This document shows, piece after piece, positions 8,184-15,777 of a stretch of 64,000 nucleotides of DNA (the stretch's first letter is position 1; each line of letters starts with the position of its first letter). The stretch is taken from contig JANRJH010000029.1 of NCBI GenBank assembly GCA_033764075.1, positions 92,039-156,038 of the forward strand. The letters are read 5' to 3'. Source of the DNA: M3007 sp033764075. GTDB taxonomy: Bacteria; Bacteroidota; Bacteroidia; Chitinophagales; Saprospiraceae. The notes under the pieces are model-generated. The model made no database searches. It was not told the DNA's origin and saw only the letters and a program-made list of their open reading frames with translations. The translations under genes and the position numbers were made by a program.

Positions 8184-8191
8184 TACATTTG
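8184..8191 (+). promoter_or_regulatory. -7 element of the first MNT/HEPN operon
   Basis: TACATTTG, 24 nt before the MNT start. A TTTG at 8166-8169 is 14 nt upstream, a shorter spacer than usual. The same TACATTTG and a similar following leader occur at the second MNT/HEPN copy (14800-14807). Confidence 0.55.
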
Positions 8192-8215
8192 CACAACAAT
8201 CCATTCATTCTCAGC

Positions 8216-8539
8216 ATGAAGAAGCGCGACAAGATATTGCAGGAGGCCAAGACCCGGCTGGTGGCCGCTTTCGGCGACAGGGTCAAGGATGTGATCCTGT
8301 TCGGATCGAGGGCCTGGGGCAAGCCGCACCGCTGGTCGGACTGGGATTTTGTGGTGGTGGTTCGGGGGGAGCACGATTGGAAACTCGACCATGCCGTTTG
8401 GGATATAATGACCGGCATTGACTTAGATTTCAATGTTTTTACCCAGACCCTCGTCGTCTCGGAATATGAACTGAAGCACACCACCGCCCGTTACGAACCG
8501 GTTTTTGTCAAAGCGCTTAACCAAGGCATCTACGCATGA
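8216..8539 (+). CDS. MNT-type minimal nucleotidyltransferase, antitoxin of MNT/HEPN pair (copy 1)
   Basis: 107 aa. A minimal DNA polymerase beta-fold nucleotidyltransferase: VILFGSRAWGKPHRWSDWDF holds the GS...DxD catalytic motif near residues 25-45. In characterised MNT/HEPN systems the MNT protein neutralises the HEPN ribonuclease, in some cases by AMPylating it; that activity is inferred here. The stop overlaps the HEPN start (ATGA), giving translational coupling. The paralogue at 14828 is almost identical over residues 1-55 and again at the C-terminus (VKALNQGIYA versus VKALSQGIYA) but differs in the middle (residues about 57-92). The ATG at 8216 was chosen because homology with copy 2 begins there. 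Confidence 0.88.
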   Translation: MKKRDKILQEAKTRLVAAFGDRVKDVILFGSRAWGKPHRWSDWDFVVVVRGEHDWKLDHAVWDIMTGIDLDFNVFTQTLVVSEYELKHTTARYEPVFVKALNQGIYA

Positions 8540-8943
8540 TTGAACCGGAAGAACGGAAGCATCTTATCGAACTTCGAATTGAACAGGCTGAAAAATCCAT
8601 TTTTGAAGCCCAGTTTTGTTTGGAACAAGGGTTATTCGCCCTGGCAGCAAACCGAATTTATTATGGGATGTTCTATGCGACGCTCGCCTTGGGACTGTTG
8701 CGCCAATTCGAAAGCTCAAAGCATATGCAGGTGATTGGCTGGTTCAATAAAAACTTCGTCCACACAGGTGTTTTCCCTCAGGAATTCAGCATGTACCTGA
8801 AAAGAGCATTCGAAACCCGAACCAATTCCGACTACAAACTAAACCAAACGCCCACTGCCACCGACCTGGAAACCCTCCTTGCCGACATGAAATCCTTTAT
8901 CTCCACCATTAAAGCCTGGATCGAAGCCAACCCGGCCATTTGA
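8536..8943 (+). CDS. HEPN-domain protein, toxin of MNT/HEPN pair (copy 1)
   Basis: 135 aa, all helical. NRIYYGMFYATLALGLL is the HEPN (UPF0332-like) signature; HEPN proteins are often RNases that act as toxins in toxin-antitoxin or abortive-infection modules. KHMQVIGWFNKNFVHTG and the C-terminus TISTIKAWIEANP are shared almost exactly with the second copy at 15148, while the N-terminal about 35 residues and the loop before FETRT differ. It overlaps the MNT gene by 4 nt and ends one nucleotide before the start of the giant BNR protein gene. I do not see a textbook R-x4-H motif at the usual site, so catalytic activity is uncertain. Confidence 0.82.
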   Translation: MIEPEERKHLIELRIEQAEKSIFEAQFCLEQGLFALAANRIYYGMFYATLALGLLRQFESSKHMQVIGWFNKNFVHTGVFPQEFSMYLKRAFETRTNSDYKLNQTPTATDLETLLADMKSFISTIKAWIEANPAI

Positions 8944-8944
8944 C

Positions 8945-11900
8945 ATGAAAAGAATTTTTATTTTTTCCTGCTTCCTGCTTTTCCTTTCCGGCCTTTCGGC
9001 CCAGCAAAAACCCCACCCTCCCCACTTCGATTCCAAGGCCCCGGCATGGGCAAGCATGCTGACGGAGGCACAACCCAACGTCCGGGAAATTCAAGCCGCC
9101 TACCAGGCATGGTACGCTGAACGGCCATTTGTGAAAAACCGCTACACCCAGTACTACAAACGGTGGATGCAATGGGCCAGACCCTACGCACAGCCCGACG
9201 GCGCCCTGCTCATCCCTACCGCTGAAGCAAAAGCGGCAACGGAAAAGCGACTTCTTCTCGGTCGCCACGAGGAACAAGCGCAGCGCAGCGCTGCACTGTG
9301 GACGTTCAACGGACCCAAAGTGCACTACTTTCCGGACGCCTCCGCCCAATCGGTCGATCACACCAATATTTACTGCTTCGACATCTTTGAAGCCAATCCA
9401 AGCGTCCTGTACGCCGGTGGAGAAGCCGGCGGCGTGTGGAAAACCACCGATAAGGGCCAGAACTGGACCCTGCTCACTGCCAACGTCCTGCACGGCGCTT
9501 TCGGCGCGGTAAAGATCAACCCGAAAAATGCCGACGAAGCGTACATCTGCACCGATGGCAAGATCCTCAAGACCACCGACGGCGGGGCTACCTGGACAAC
9601 GGTTTACACGGAAAACGGCCTCTGGGTCAACGAACTGTACGTTCATGCCGGCAATCCGGACATCGTGCTGGCCGCCGCCGACCAGGGGCTGCTGCGCAGT
9701 ACCGACGGCGGCGCTACCTGGAACCGGCTATTCCCCCAAACCACCTGGACCGTAAAAGCCAAACCAGGCGAACCCGGCACCATCTGGGCCATTCGCCGGA
9801 ACGGCGCCGGCAGCGATTTTATGGTCTCCACAGACGGCGGCGCCGTGTTCAGCCCCTCCAATGCCGGCTGGTGGCAACCCTCCGGCAACCGACAAGTCAC
9901 TGGCGCCATCATCGCCCCCTGCCCCTCCCGACCCGATAAAGTGTACGCTTTCCTCAGCGGCGAGGGCGACGGGCTGGGCGGCCACATCGGTGTCTTTGTC
10001 AGCACCGACGGCGGCGCCAACTGGTCGAATACCAACCCGGCCGGCGCCGTCGGGCAGCCCTACAGCATCCCCGGCCATACCAACCTTATGGACGCCAACG
10101 GGGTGGACTGGTTCTGGCAGGGCTTCTACGACCAGGCCATCGTCGTTAACCCGCTCAACGACAACCAGCTCATCGCCGGCGGCTGCTCCTGGTTCCGCAG
10201 CAACGACGGCGGCGCCACCTGGTTCTCTTATGGCGGCTATGTCGGCAGCCCGGGCATCAGCGGAGACCGCCACCCCGACATCCAGTGGACCGCTGCCGTG
10301 GGCAACGAACTCTGGATCGCATCCGACGGCGGACTGGTGTACTCCACCAACTTCGGCCAACACGTCGAAGGTCGCAACAACGGCATCAGCGGCGCCGCCC
10401 TCTGGGGCTTCGACGCCGGCTGGAACGAGGACATCCTCGTTGGCGGCCGCTACCACAATGGCAACATGGCTTACCACGAAAGTTTCCCCGCCGGCACTTA
10501 CTACGCCATCGGCGGCGCCGAGTCCGCCACAGGGTACGTAAATCCGGGGCCCGAGCGCAAAATTTACCATTCCGACATCGGCGGCGGTATCATCAACCCC
10601 GGCTTCGGAAACGGCCTGGGCGGGTTTCCCATGGGCACCTGGCCCAACGAAAGTTACGCCTACTACGCCAACTCTGAAATGGAGTGGCATCCGGATTGCT
10701 GGAACATCGTTTACCTCGGCAAAGACAACAAACTCTGGCGCTCCACCGACGGCGGCACCACCTTCACCGTCCTGCATACCTTCCCGGGAGACGCCGACCG
10801 CAGGGTGTACGATATTGAAATTTGCCGGGCCGACGCCAGGCACATGTACGTGTCGCAGTGGAACGGCTTCGACGACATCGTGCACCGCAGCACCGATGGC
10901 GGTGAAACCTGGACCACCTGCGCGCCCCTGCCCCTGCCCAACAACAACGACCGCGTGAAAATGGCCGTCAGCGCCGAAAACCCCGAAGTCCTCTGGGTGG
11001 CCGTGACCTATGGCTTCGACGGCCGTAAAATCTACAAAACATCCGACGGGGGCGACACCTGGGTAAACCTGACCACGCCTGCCCTGAACGGCCACCGGAT
11101 CACCAACATCCTGGCCCAACACGGCACCGATGGCGGCATTTACCTGGGTACCAGCCAGGGCAATGTTTTTTACCGGAACAACACCCTGGCCGATTGGCAG
11201 CCCTACAGCGACGGGCTTCCGCTCAGCGCAGAAACCAACCGCCTGAAACCATTTTATAAAAACGGACTCCTCCGCAACGGCTGCTGGAACGCCGGCGTGT
11301 GGGAGGCCCCCCTCTACGAACCCAGCCGGGTGCTCGCCCAGGCTACGGCCGACAAGCTGTCCGGCTACTGCCCCACCGACACCTTTTACTTCGACGACCG
11401 CTCGGTGGTCCTGCACGCCGGCGCTTCCTGGCTTTGGGCATTCGAAGACGCCCAAACCGTGATCGGTGAAAACACGCGAACACCTAAAGTCGTGTTCCAG
11501 TCTGCCGGCGAGAAACGTGTCATCATGTCCCTGACCACTCCCCTGGGCACGTTCACCGACACCCTGGTGGTGCGGGTAGGAGACGAGTGCACTAGCCTCG
11601 TCCCTGAAGCATGGCCTGGAAACGCACTGGTGTTCGACGGCAACGGCGACTACGCTACGTTCAACACCCCGTTGAACCTGGCATCCAACACCGCGACCTT
11701 CACCGCCTGGATCAAACCCCAGGGCAATCAGGCGCCTTATTCCGGCATCATCCTTTGCCGGGGCGGCAGTACCACCGCCGGTTTGCACTTTGGCGACAAC
11801 AACGAACTGCGCTACATGTGGAACGACGAAAACTGGTGGTGGAACTCGGGGCTGATACCCCCCGACGGCGAGTGGAGCCACGTGGCCCTGGTCGTCGAGC

Positions 11901-12946
11901 CTGCGCGCGCCACCATTTACCTGAACGGCGTGCCGGCCCAAAACATCACAAACCACAGCCCCGAAGCATTCGACGCGGCCATCGCGCTGGGCACCGACCC
12001 CGGATGGAGCAACCGGTTTTATCGCGGCTTCATGGATGAGGTTTGCGTATACGACCGGGCCTTAACCCAGGAGCAGATTCGCCGTGAAATGCACCTGTCC
12101 CGCACCCACACCGACGCGACCGGGCTGCGCAACTACCTCCAGTTTAATGAGCCCGACGGCCCCGCCTTCGACCGTACCGGAGCCGGTTTCGCCGCGTTGG
12201 GTGGCGACGCACACCGCGAACCGTCCACCGTCGCCATAGGCCCCGGCGCAAGCCACCAGCAGATCATATCCCAAGGCGGCGTGTACGATTTTACCGGCAC
12301 CGGACTCACCTTGACCTTTCCCGCCGGCGCATCCGCATACCCCGAGGGGCCCGTCGTGGTGACCCGCCTCGACATCGAGCCCGACTACTCTCCGGCGGTC
12401 GACAGCCTGAGCCCCGCGTACTGGGTGGTGCATACATTCGGCGCCAATGCTGTATTCGACGAACCGGCCGCCATCGGATTTGACCGCATCGGCTCCGTGC
12501 CGGTGGGCGCCGTGCCCGAACAATTTCGGCTGTACGGGCGGGGCGCGCGTGCGGAAGGCGACACCTGGCAAATGCTGGACGCAGCAGAAAACCTGACCAC
12601 TGGACCCGACGGCGCCGCGTATTTCGGCACAGGCAACAGCGTTTCCGGCCCGGCGCAACTGGTGGTCGCCAGGCCGCTGCTTTCTGCAACGCCCTCGGAA
12701 TCTGCCGCGCATCCGGAAGCGACCGTTTCACCCAACCCCGTATCCGCAACCCGATCCCTGAGCATCCGAACCAACCTGGTCGGCAAAAGCACCTTCCGTT
12801 TGTTCGATGCCAAAGGCCGCGCCATCCGGGTGACCGTTTTTGAAGGCGCGACCGCATTGCCCATGAGTGGGCTGGCACCTGGCGTGTATGTGTACACGAT
12901 CGAGCATGAAGGGTTTATTCGGACGGGCAAAGTGGTGGTGGAGTAA
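8945..12946 (+). CDS. Giant secreted BNR-repeat/LamG protein with T9SS sorting domain
   Basis: 1333 aa. Signal peptide (IFIFSCFLLFLSGLSAQ). Residues about 160-710 contain roughly nine Asp-box/BNR-like repeats of the type KTTDGGATWTTVY, RSTDGGATWNRLF and KTSDGGDTWVNL, as in sortilin/VPS10 and sialidase-like propellers. Residues about 890-1050 form a LamG/concanavalin-like domain (NALVFDGNGDYATF). The last about 75 residues (VSPNPVSATRSLSI to RTGKVVVE) are a T9SS type A sorting domain, so it should reach the cell surface or medium. Ligand unknown; adhesion or glycan binding is inferred from the folds. It starts one nucleotide after the HEPN stop with no room for its own promoter between them. 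Confidence 0.88.
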   Translation: MKRIFIFSCFLLFLSGLSAQQKPHPPHFDSKAPAWASMLTEAQPNVREIQAAYQAWYAERPFVKNRYTQYYKRWMQWARPYAQPDGALLIPTAEAKAATEKRLLLGRHEEQAQRSAALWTFNGPKVHYFPDASAQSVDHTNIYCFDIFEANPSVLYAGGEAGGVWKTTDKGQNWTLLTANVLHGAFGAVKINPKNADEAYICTDGKILKTTDGGATWTTVYTENGLWVNELYVHAGNPDIVLAAADQGLLRSTDGGATWNRLFPQTTWTVKAKPGEPGTIWAIRRNGAGSDFMVSTDGGAVFSPSNAGWWQPSGNRQVTGAIIAPCPSRPDKVYAFLSGEGDGLGGHIGVFVSTDGGANWSNTNPAGAVGQPYSIPGHTNLMDANGVDWFWQGFYDQAIVVNPLNDNQLIAGGCSWFRSNDGGATWFSYGGYVGSPGISGDRHPDIQWTAAVGNELWIASDGGLVYSTNFGQHVEGRNNGISGAALWGFDAGWNEDILVGGRYHNGNMAYHESFPAGTYYAIGGAESATGYVNPGPERKIYHSDIGGGIINPGFGNGLGGFPMGTWPNESYAYYANSEMEWHPDCWNIVYLGKDNKLWRSTDGGTTFTVLHTFPGDADRRVYDIEICRADARHMYVSQWNGFDDIVHRSTDGGETWTTCAPLPLPNNNDRVKMAVSAENPEVLWVAVTYGFDGRKIYKTSDGGDTWVNLTTPALNGHRITNILAQHGTDGGIYLGTSQGNVFYRNNTLADWQPYSDGLPLSAETNRLKPFYKNGLLRNGCWNAGVWEAPLYEPSRVLAQATADKLSGYCPTDTFYFDDRSVVLHAGASWLWAFEDAQTVIGENTRTPKVVFQSAGEKRVIMSLTTPLGTFTDTLVVRVGDECTSLVPEAWPGNALVFDGNGDYATFNTPLNLASNTATFTAWIKPQGNQAPYSGIILCRGGSTTAGLHFGDNNELRYMWNDENWWWNSGLIPPDGEWSHVALVVEPARATIYLNGVPAQNITNHSPEAFDAAIALGTDPGWSNRFYRGFMDEVCVYDRALTQEQIRREMHLSRTHTDATGLRNYLQFNEPDGPAFDRTGAGFAALGGDAHREPSTVAIGPGASHQQIISQGGVYDFTGTGLTLTFPAGASAYPEGPVVVTRLDIEPDYSPAVDSLSPAYWVVHTFGANAVFDEPAAIGFDRIGSVPVGAVPEQFRLYGRGARAEGDTWQMLDAAENLTTGPDGAAYFGTGNSVSGPAQLVVARPLLSATPSESAAHPEATVSPNPVSATRSLSIRTNLVGKSTFRLFDAKGRAIRVTVFEGATALPMSGLAPGVYVYTIEHEGFIRTGKVVVE

Positions 12947-12969
12947 GTTCCCCCTGCTTGAATGGGATG

Positions 12970-13656
12970 TCAGAAAACATGAGACAATCCGATGAAGAAC
13001 CCATTGCTGTCGTGCGAGGGATTTCTTTCTACGCCTTTTGTATTGCTGTTCGAAACGTGGATGTGCCGTACACCAAACATCAAATTTGTGTTTGAACTCA
13101 GGTTAACTTCAGCGCCCAACCCGTATTTGGTTGTGCCGTTCCAGTGGGTGCCCAATCGATTGTCCTGTTCGGTTGGTTTGGGGAAATAATCAAAAAAATA
13201 GATTAACCCACCGCCCGATTCAAAGTACAATCGCCAGTTGTCGCGGTTGACAGGGTAAAACCGGGCAAAGGGTCGTATGCCCAGACCTGCCGTGTGGTTG
13301 TAGTCGTCGAGCGCAGAATAGATGTCGAACTCGACACCTACAGACATAAACTTCCTGAGTTGGTAGTTGATGCCAAAGTTGAGTTGTGGCAAAAAGGTGT
13401 AGGGATATTTGTAACCCCAGGAAAAACCGGCTTCACCGTAACCGGACAATTTGTTTTTCAGGGTAGTGTCCCTTTCTGTGAGCAGTAAACACGCGCCCAC
13501 CGCCACGGCCGGCACCAGAAATGCCATTGAAGTGTGTAATTTCAGGGGTTCGAAACCCAGTGGATTGTTATACCAGTTATCGCCCTCCCAGTATTGGGCT
13601 TTTGCCTGGTTTAAGACCAACAGGGTGGCCAGAAACAGACCAAATGCGTTCTTCAT
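12970..13656 (-). CDS. PagL-like acyloxyacyl hydrolase family outer-membrane protein
   Basis: 228 aa with signal peptide (FGLFLATLLVLNQAKAQ) and a beta-barrel-like pattern ending in Phe (FFIGLSHVF). The segment FGVRHIHVSNSNTKG matches the H-x-S-N active-site region of PagL/lipid A 3-O-deacylases, which remove an acyl chain from lipid A in the outer membrane. The family call rests on that motif plus size and barrel pattern; actual deacylase activity in this organism is inferred. The ATG at 13654-13656 is preferred because it gives the signal peptide; the frame extends 47 codons further upstream without coding character. Convergent with the BNR gene, 23 nt apart. Confidence 0.7.
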   Translation of the reverse strand: MKNAFGLFLATLLVLNQAKAQYWEGDNWYNNPLGFEPLKLHTSMAFLVPAVAVGACLLLTERDTTLKNKLSGYGEAGFSWGYKYPYTFLPQLNFGINYQLRKFMSVGVEFDIYSALDDYNHTAGLGIRPFARFYPVNRDNWRLYFESGGGLIYFFDYFPKPTEQDNRLGTHWNGTTKYGLGAEVNLSSNTNLMFGVRHIHVSNSNTKGVERNPSHDSNGFFIGLSHVF

Positions 13657-13838
13657 GCGTATTGTCGTTTTGGAAATACAGGTTCGTTTACAGCCAATGG
13701 GCACCGTGATTTTTTTTTCAGTTGCTTGATCGGGTTGAACTTTCAACAACCTGTCCGATTTCTTCAACTTTGCACCGGCACTCCAGCATCCCAGCAAGAC
13801 AACCGACTTTCGGGAAACCCATTACATGAACACATCCT

Positions 13839-14318
13839 ATGCATAACAGAACTTACGTCATGCCAATTCGCCTGCTTCGAACCGACTCCTCCAATCCCGA
13901 TTTCATCTCCCTGGTGCGGGAGCTTGACGCCGAACTGGCTATTCGCGACGGTGATGAGCACGCCTTTTACGACCAGTTCAACAAAATTGATCACATTCAG
14001 CACGTGGTGATTGCCTGCGAAAACGACGTTCCCGTGAGTTGCGGCGCCCTCAAAGCGTACGCACCCGGCGTCATGGAGGTCAAGCGTATGTTTACCCTGC
14101 CGGAAAGCCGGAACCGGGGCATCGCCCTTCAGGTGTTGAATGAACTGGAAACCTGGGCCCGGGAGCTTATGTATCAAAAATGCATCCTCGAAACCGGCCT
14201 AAAGCAACCGGAAGCCATCCGGCTGTACACCAAAAATGGTTATACCCGGATTCCCAACTACGGGCAATATGCCGGCGTGGCAAACAGCGTTTGTTTCGAA
14301 AAAGAAATTTCCGGGTAG
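13839..14318 (+). CDS. GNAT-family N-acetyltransferase
   Basis: 159 aa. Contains the acetyl-CoA-binding segment VKRMFTLPESRNRGIALQ (R/Q-x-x-G-x-A loop) and the C-terminal ETGLKQPEAIRLYTKNGY, typical of GNAT enzymes that acetylate small molecules or protein N-termini. Substrate unknown. Start may be 13839 or the ATG at 13860 (MPIRLLRTD), which begins closer to normal GNAT length. The stop codon TAG is the first triplet of a 26-bp palindrome. A degenerate copy of its last 60 nt is found 1.35 kb downstream at 15609-15669, on the other side of the second MNT/HEPN module. Confidence 0.85.
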   Translation: MHNRTYVMPIRLLRTDSSNPDFISLVRELDAELAIRDGDEHAFYDQFNKIDHIQHVVIACENDVPVSCGALKAYAPGVMEVKRMFTLPESRNRGIALQVLNELETWARELMYQKCILETGLKQPEAIRLYTKNGYTRIPNYGQYAGVANSVCFEKEISG

Positions 14319-14341
14319 AGACGTTGCATGCAACGTCTCTA
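14316..14341. repeat. 26-bp perfect palindrome
   Basis: TAGAGACGTTGCA is followed immediately by its exact reverse complement. It overlaps the GNAT stop codon and ends where recognisable YdeI coding sequence would have to begin. A slightly degenerate second copy lies at 15569-15594. The compact palindrome resembles dispersed REP-type repeats of Bacteroidota chromosomes (inference). Confidence 0.95.
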
Positions 14342-14383
14342 CGGCCGCAAAGGCACAGGCGCAAGCTGGACGGCAAACGGACG

Positions 14384-14743
14384 ATGCAACTCATCTCGCC
14401 CCGAAAGGCGCAGCACTGGGCAAGAACCTACAAAGAAAGGGCGGCGAAATTGATAGAGGAAGGAAAAATGCACGCGTCCGGACTTAGGGCTATCGAAACG
14501 TCGAAAGCCAACGGGCTATGGCACTTTATGGATGACATAGACAATCTCGAGGTACCTGCCGACCTGTCGGAAGCTCTTTCAAGCCGCAGCGGAGCAGCAG
14601 AATTTTTCCATGGAATCAACGATTCGAGTAAGCGCTTCGTTTTGCGCTGGATCAAACTCGCCAAAACAGATCAAACACGGAAAAAACGCATCGAACAAAT
14701 CGCCGAGCTGTCTGCTAGAGGCGAAAAACTGCCGGGCAGCTGA
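14384..14743 (+). pseudogene. 5'-truncated YdeI/OmpD-associated family gene
   Basis: The 119-aa reading frame from the ATG at 14384 (MQLISPRKAQHWARTYKERA) matches only the C-terminal part of YdeI/OmpD-associated proteins, with KLIEEGKMHASGLRAIETS, EVPADLSEAL, and a terminal KKRIEQIAELSARGE. Intact members are about 190 aa; the N-terminal 70 or so residues are absent, replaced by the palindrome and GNAT 3' end. Family members have been linked to bacteriocin protection, but a half-length protein may not function. It could still be translated from 14384. Confidence 0.65.
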
Positions 14744-14799
14744 CGTAATTTTTCGTGCTACGAATATACTTCCAAGACGATTTTTCCCCGGAATTCTCG

Positions 14800-14807
14800 T
14801 ACATTTG
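14800..14807 (+). promoter_or_regulatory. -7 element of the second MNT/HEPN operon
   Basis: TACATTTG, 20 nt before the ATG at 14828. The same element and a similar leader precede copy 1, so the promoter was duplicated with the genes. Confidence 0.6.
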
Positions 14808-14827
14808 TACTACTATCCATTCGCCGT

Positions 14828-15151
14828 ATGAAAAAGCGCGACAAAATCCTGCACGAAGCCAAAACCCGCCTGGTGGCTGCTTTCGGCGACCGGGTTAAGG
14901 ATGTGATCCTGTTCGGCTCGCGGGCCTGGGGCAAGCCGCACCGCTGGTCGGACTGGGATTTTTTGGTGGTGGTGCGGGGGGAGTACGACTGGGCGTTCAG
15001 ATTTACTGTTTGGGAAATTATGGCCGATATTGACTCGGATTTTGATGTTTTTACACAAACGCTTGTCGTCTCTGAAGACGAACTGAAAAGAACCTTTCGC
15101 GGTTTCGAACCCGTAGTTGTAAAAGCGCTTTCCCAAGGCATCTACGCATGA
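14828..15151 (+). CDS. MNT-type nucleotidyltransferase, antitoxin of MNT/HEPN pair (copy 2)
   Basis: 107 aa, exactly the same length as copy 1 at 8216. Catalytic segment FGSRAWGKPHRWSDWDF is identical; residues about 56-92 (AFRFTVWEIMADIDSDFD) are where the two diverge most. Expected role: cytoplasmic antitoxin and possible AMP-transferase for the adjacent HEPN protein (family knowledge). It shares the ATGA overlap with its HEPN partner. The near-identical ends with a variable centre suggest either gene conversion or selection for partner specificity. Confidence 0.88.
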   Translation: MKKRDKILHEAKTRLVAAFGDRVKDVILFGSRAWGKPHRWSDWDFLVVVRGEYDWAFRFTVWEIMADIDSDFDVFTQTLVVSEDELKRTFRGFEPVVVKALSQGIYA

Positions 15152-15552
15152 TAACACCGGATGAACGTATCCAGATAATTTCAATGCGCCTTCAACAAGC
15201 CGAAGAGTGCATTTCAGATGTGGAGCATTGTTTGGCCACAGAGCGGTTAGCTATGGCAACAAATCGGATCTATTACGGAATGTTTTATGCTATGCTGGCA
15301 CTCGGCACGATGCGGCAGTTCGAGACTTCCAAGCACATGCAAATGATTGGCTGGTTCAACAAGAATTTCGTCCATACGGGTATTTTTCCTTCCCACTTTG
15401 GTCGAATGGTGAAAAAAACATTTGAAGTTAGAACAGGCTCGGATTACAACATCAACGAAGTGCCTACTGCTGACGACCTCGAAACCCTCCTTGCCGACAT
15501 GAAAATCTTCATCTCCACCATCAAAGCCTGGATTGAGGCCAACCCGGTTTGA
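15148..15552 (+). CDS. HEPN-domain protein, toxin of MNT/HEPN pair (copy 2)
   Basis: 134 aa. Shares TNRIYYGMFYAMLALG, TSKHMQMIGWFNKNFVHTG and FISTIKAWIEANP with copy 1, but its N-terminal helix (QIISMRLQQAEECISDVE) and the segment after HTGIFP are clearly different. The conserved core is the HEPN four-helix bundle; the divergent surfaces parallel the divergence in the cognate MNT. Translationally coupled to the MNT gene by a 4-nt overlap. Followed by a degenerate palindrome and a GNAT 3' scrap rather than another gene. Confidence 0.82.
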   Translation: MITPDERIQIISMRLQQAEECISDVEHCLATERLAMATNRIYYGMFYAMLALGTMRQFETSKHMQMIGWFNKNFVHTGIFPSHFGRMVKKTFEVRTGSDYNINEVPTADDLETLLADMKIFISTIKAWIEANPV

Positions 15553-15568
15553 ACGGGTTGGTGTTCGG

Positions 15569-15594
15569 TAGTGGCGTTGCATGCAACGTCTCTA
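15569..15594. repeat. Degenerate copy of the 26-bp palindrome
   Basis: Shares the core GTTGCATGCAAC and the right arm with the copy at 14316-14341; the left arm differs at a few positions. The two copies bracket the truncated YdeI gene and the second MNT/HEPN module. Confidence 0.85.
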
Positions 15595-15608
15595 CTTAAT
15601 TGATCGCA

Positions 15609-15669
15609 TACGGGGCAATATGCCAGTGTCGAAAACAGCGTTTGTTTCGAAAAAGAAATTTTGGGTTAA
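15609..15669 (+). pseudogene. Degenerate copy of the GNAT gene 3' end
   Basis: 61 nt resembling the last 60 nt of the GNAT gene (14259-14318). The block AACAGCGTTTGTTTCGAAAA is identical, with one extra G near the start shifting the frame and TAA instead of TAG at the end. It is a relic and not translated. Confidence 0.8.
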
Positions 15670-15696
15670 GCTGCGCCGACTTCCGGAAACAGACGT

Positions 15697-15704
15697 TATC
15701 TTTG
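15697..15704 (+). promoter_or_regulatory. -7 element ahead of the GH13 gene leader
   Basis: TATCTTTG matches TAnnTTTG; no clear -33 element at standard spacing. Expected start of transcription is around 15710, just before a strong terminator hairpin. Confidence 0.5.
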
Positions 15705-15715
15705 CCATGCTCTGA

Positions 15716-15755
15716 CCTAAAGCCTTCCCCGGTGGGGAACGCTTTAGGTTTTTTT
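15716..15755 (+). terminator. Strong intrinsic terminator upstream of the GH13 gene
   Basis: CCTAAAGC pairs with GCTTTAGG and the inner TTCCCC pairs with GGGGAA around a GGT loop, giving a 14-bp stem with one mismatch, followed by seven T residues at 15749-15755. It lies between the HEPN operon and the GH13 start at 15778. It could end HEPN transcription, attenuate the GH13 mRNA, or both. Confidence 0.85.
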
Positions 15756-15777
15756 ATGTCCGTATCAACCCTTTGTC

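Noticed and set aside
9728..11956. 742-aa minus-strand open frame opposite the BNR protein
   Set aside because: Shadow caused by GC-rich codon bias; the + strand has signal peptide, BNR repeats, LamG and a T9SS tail.
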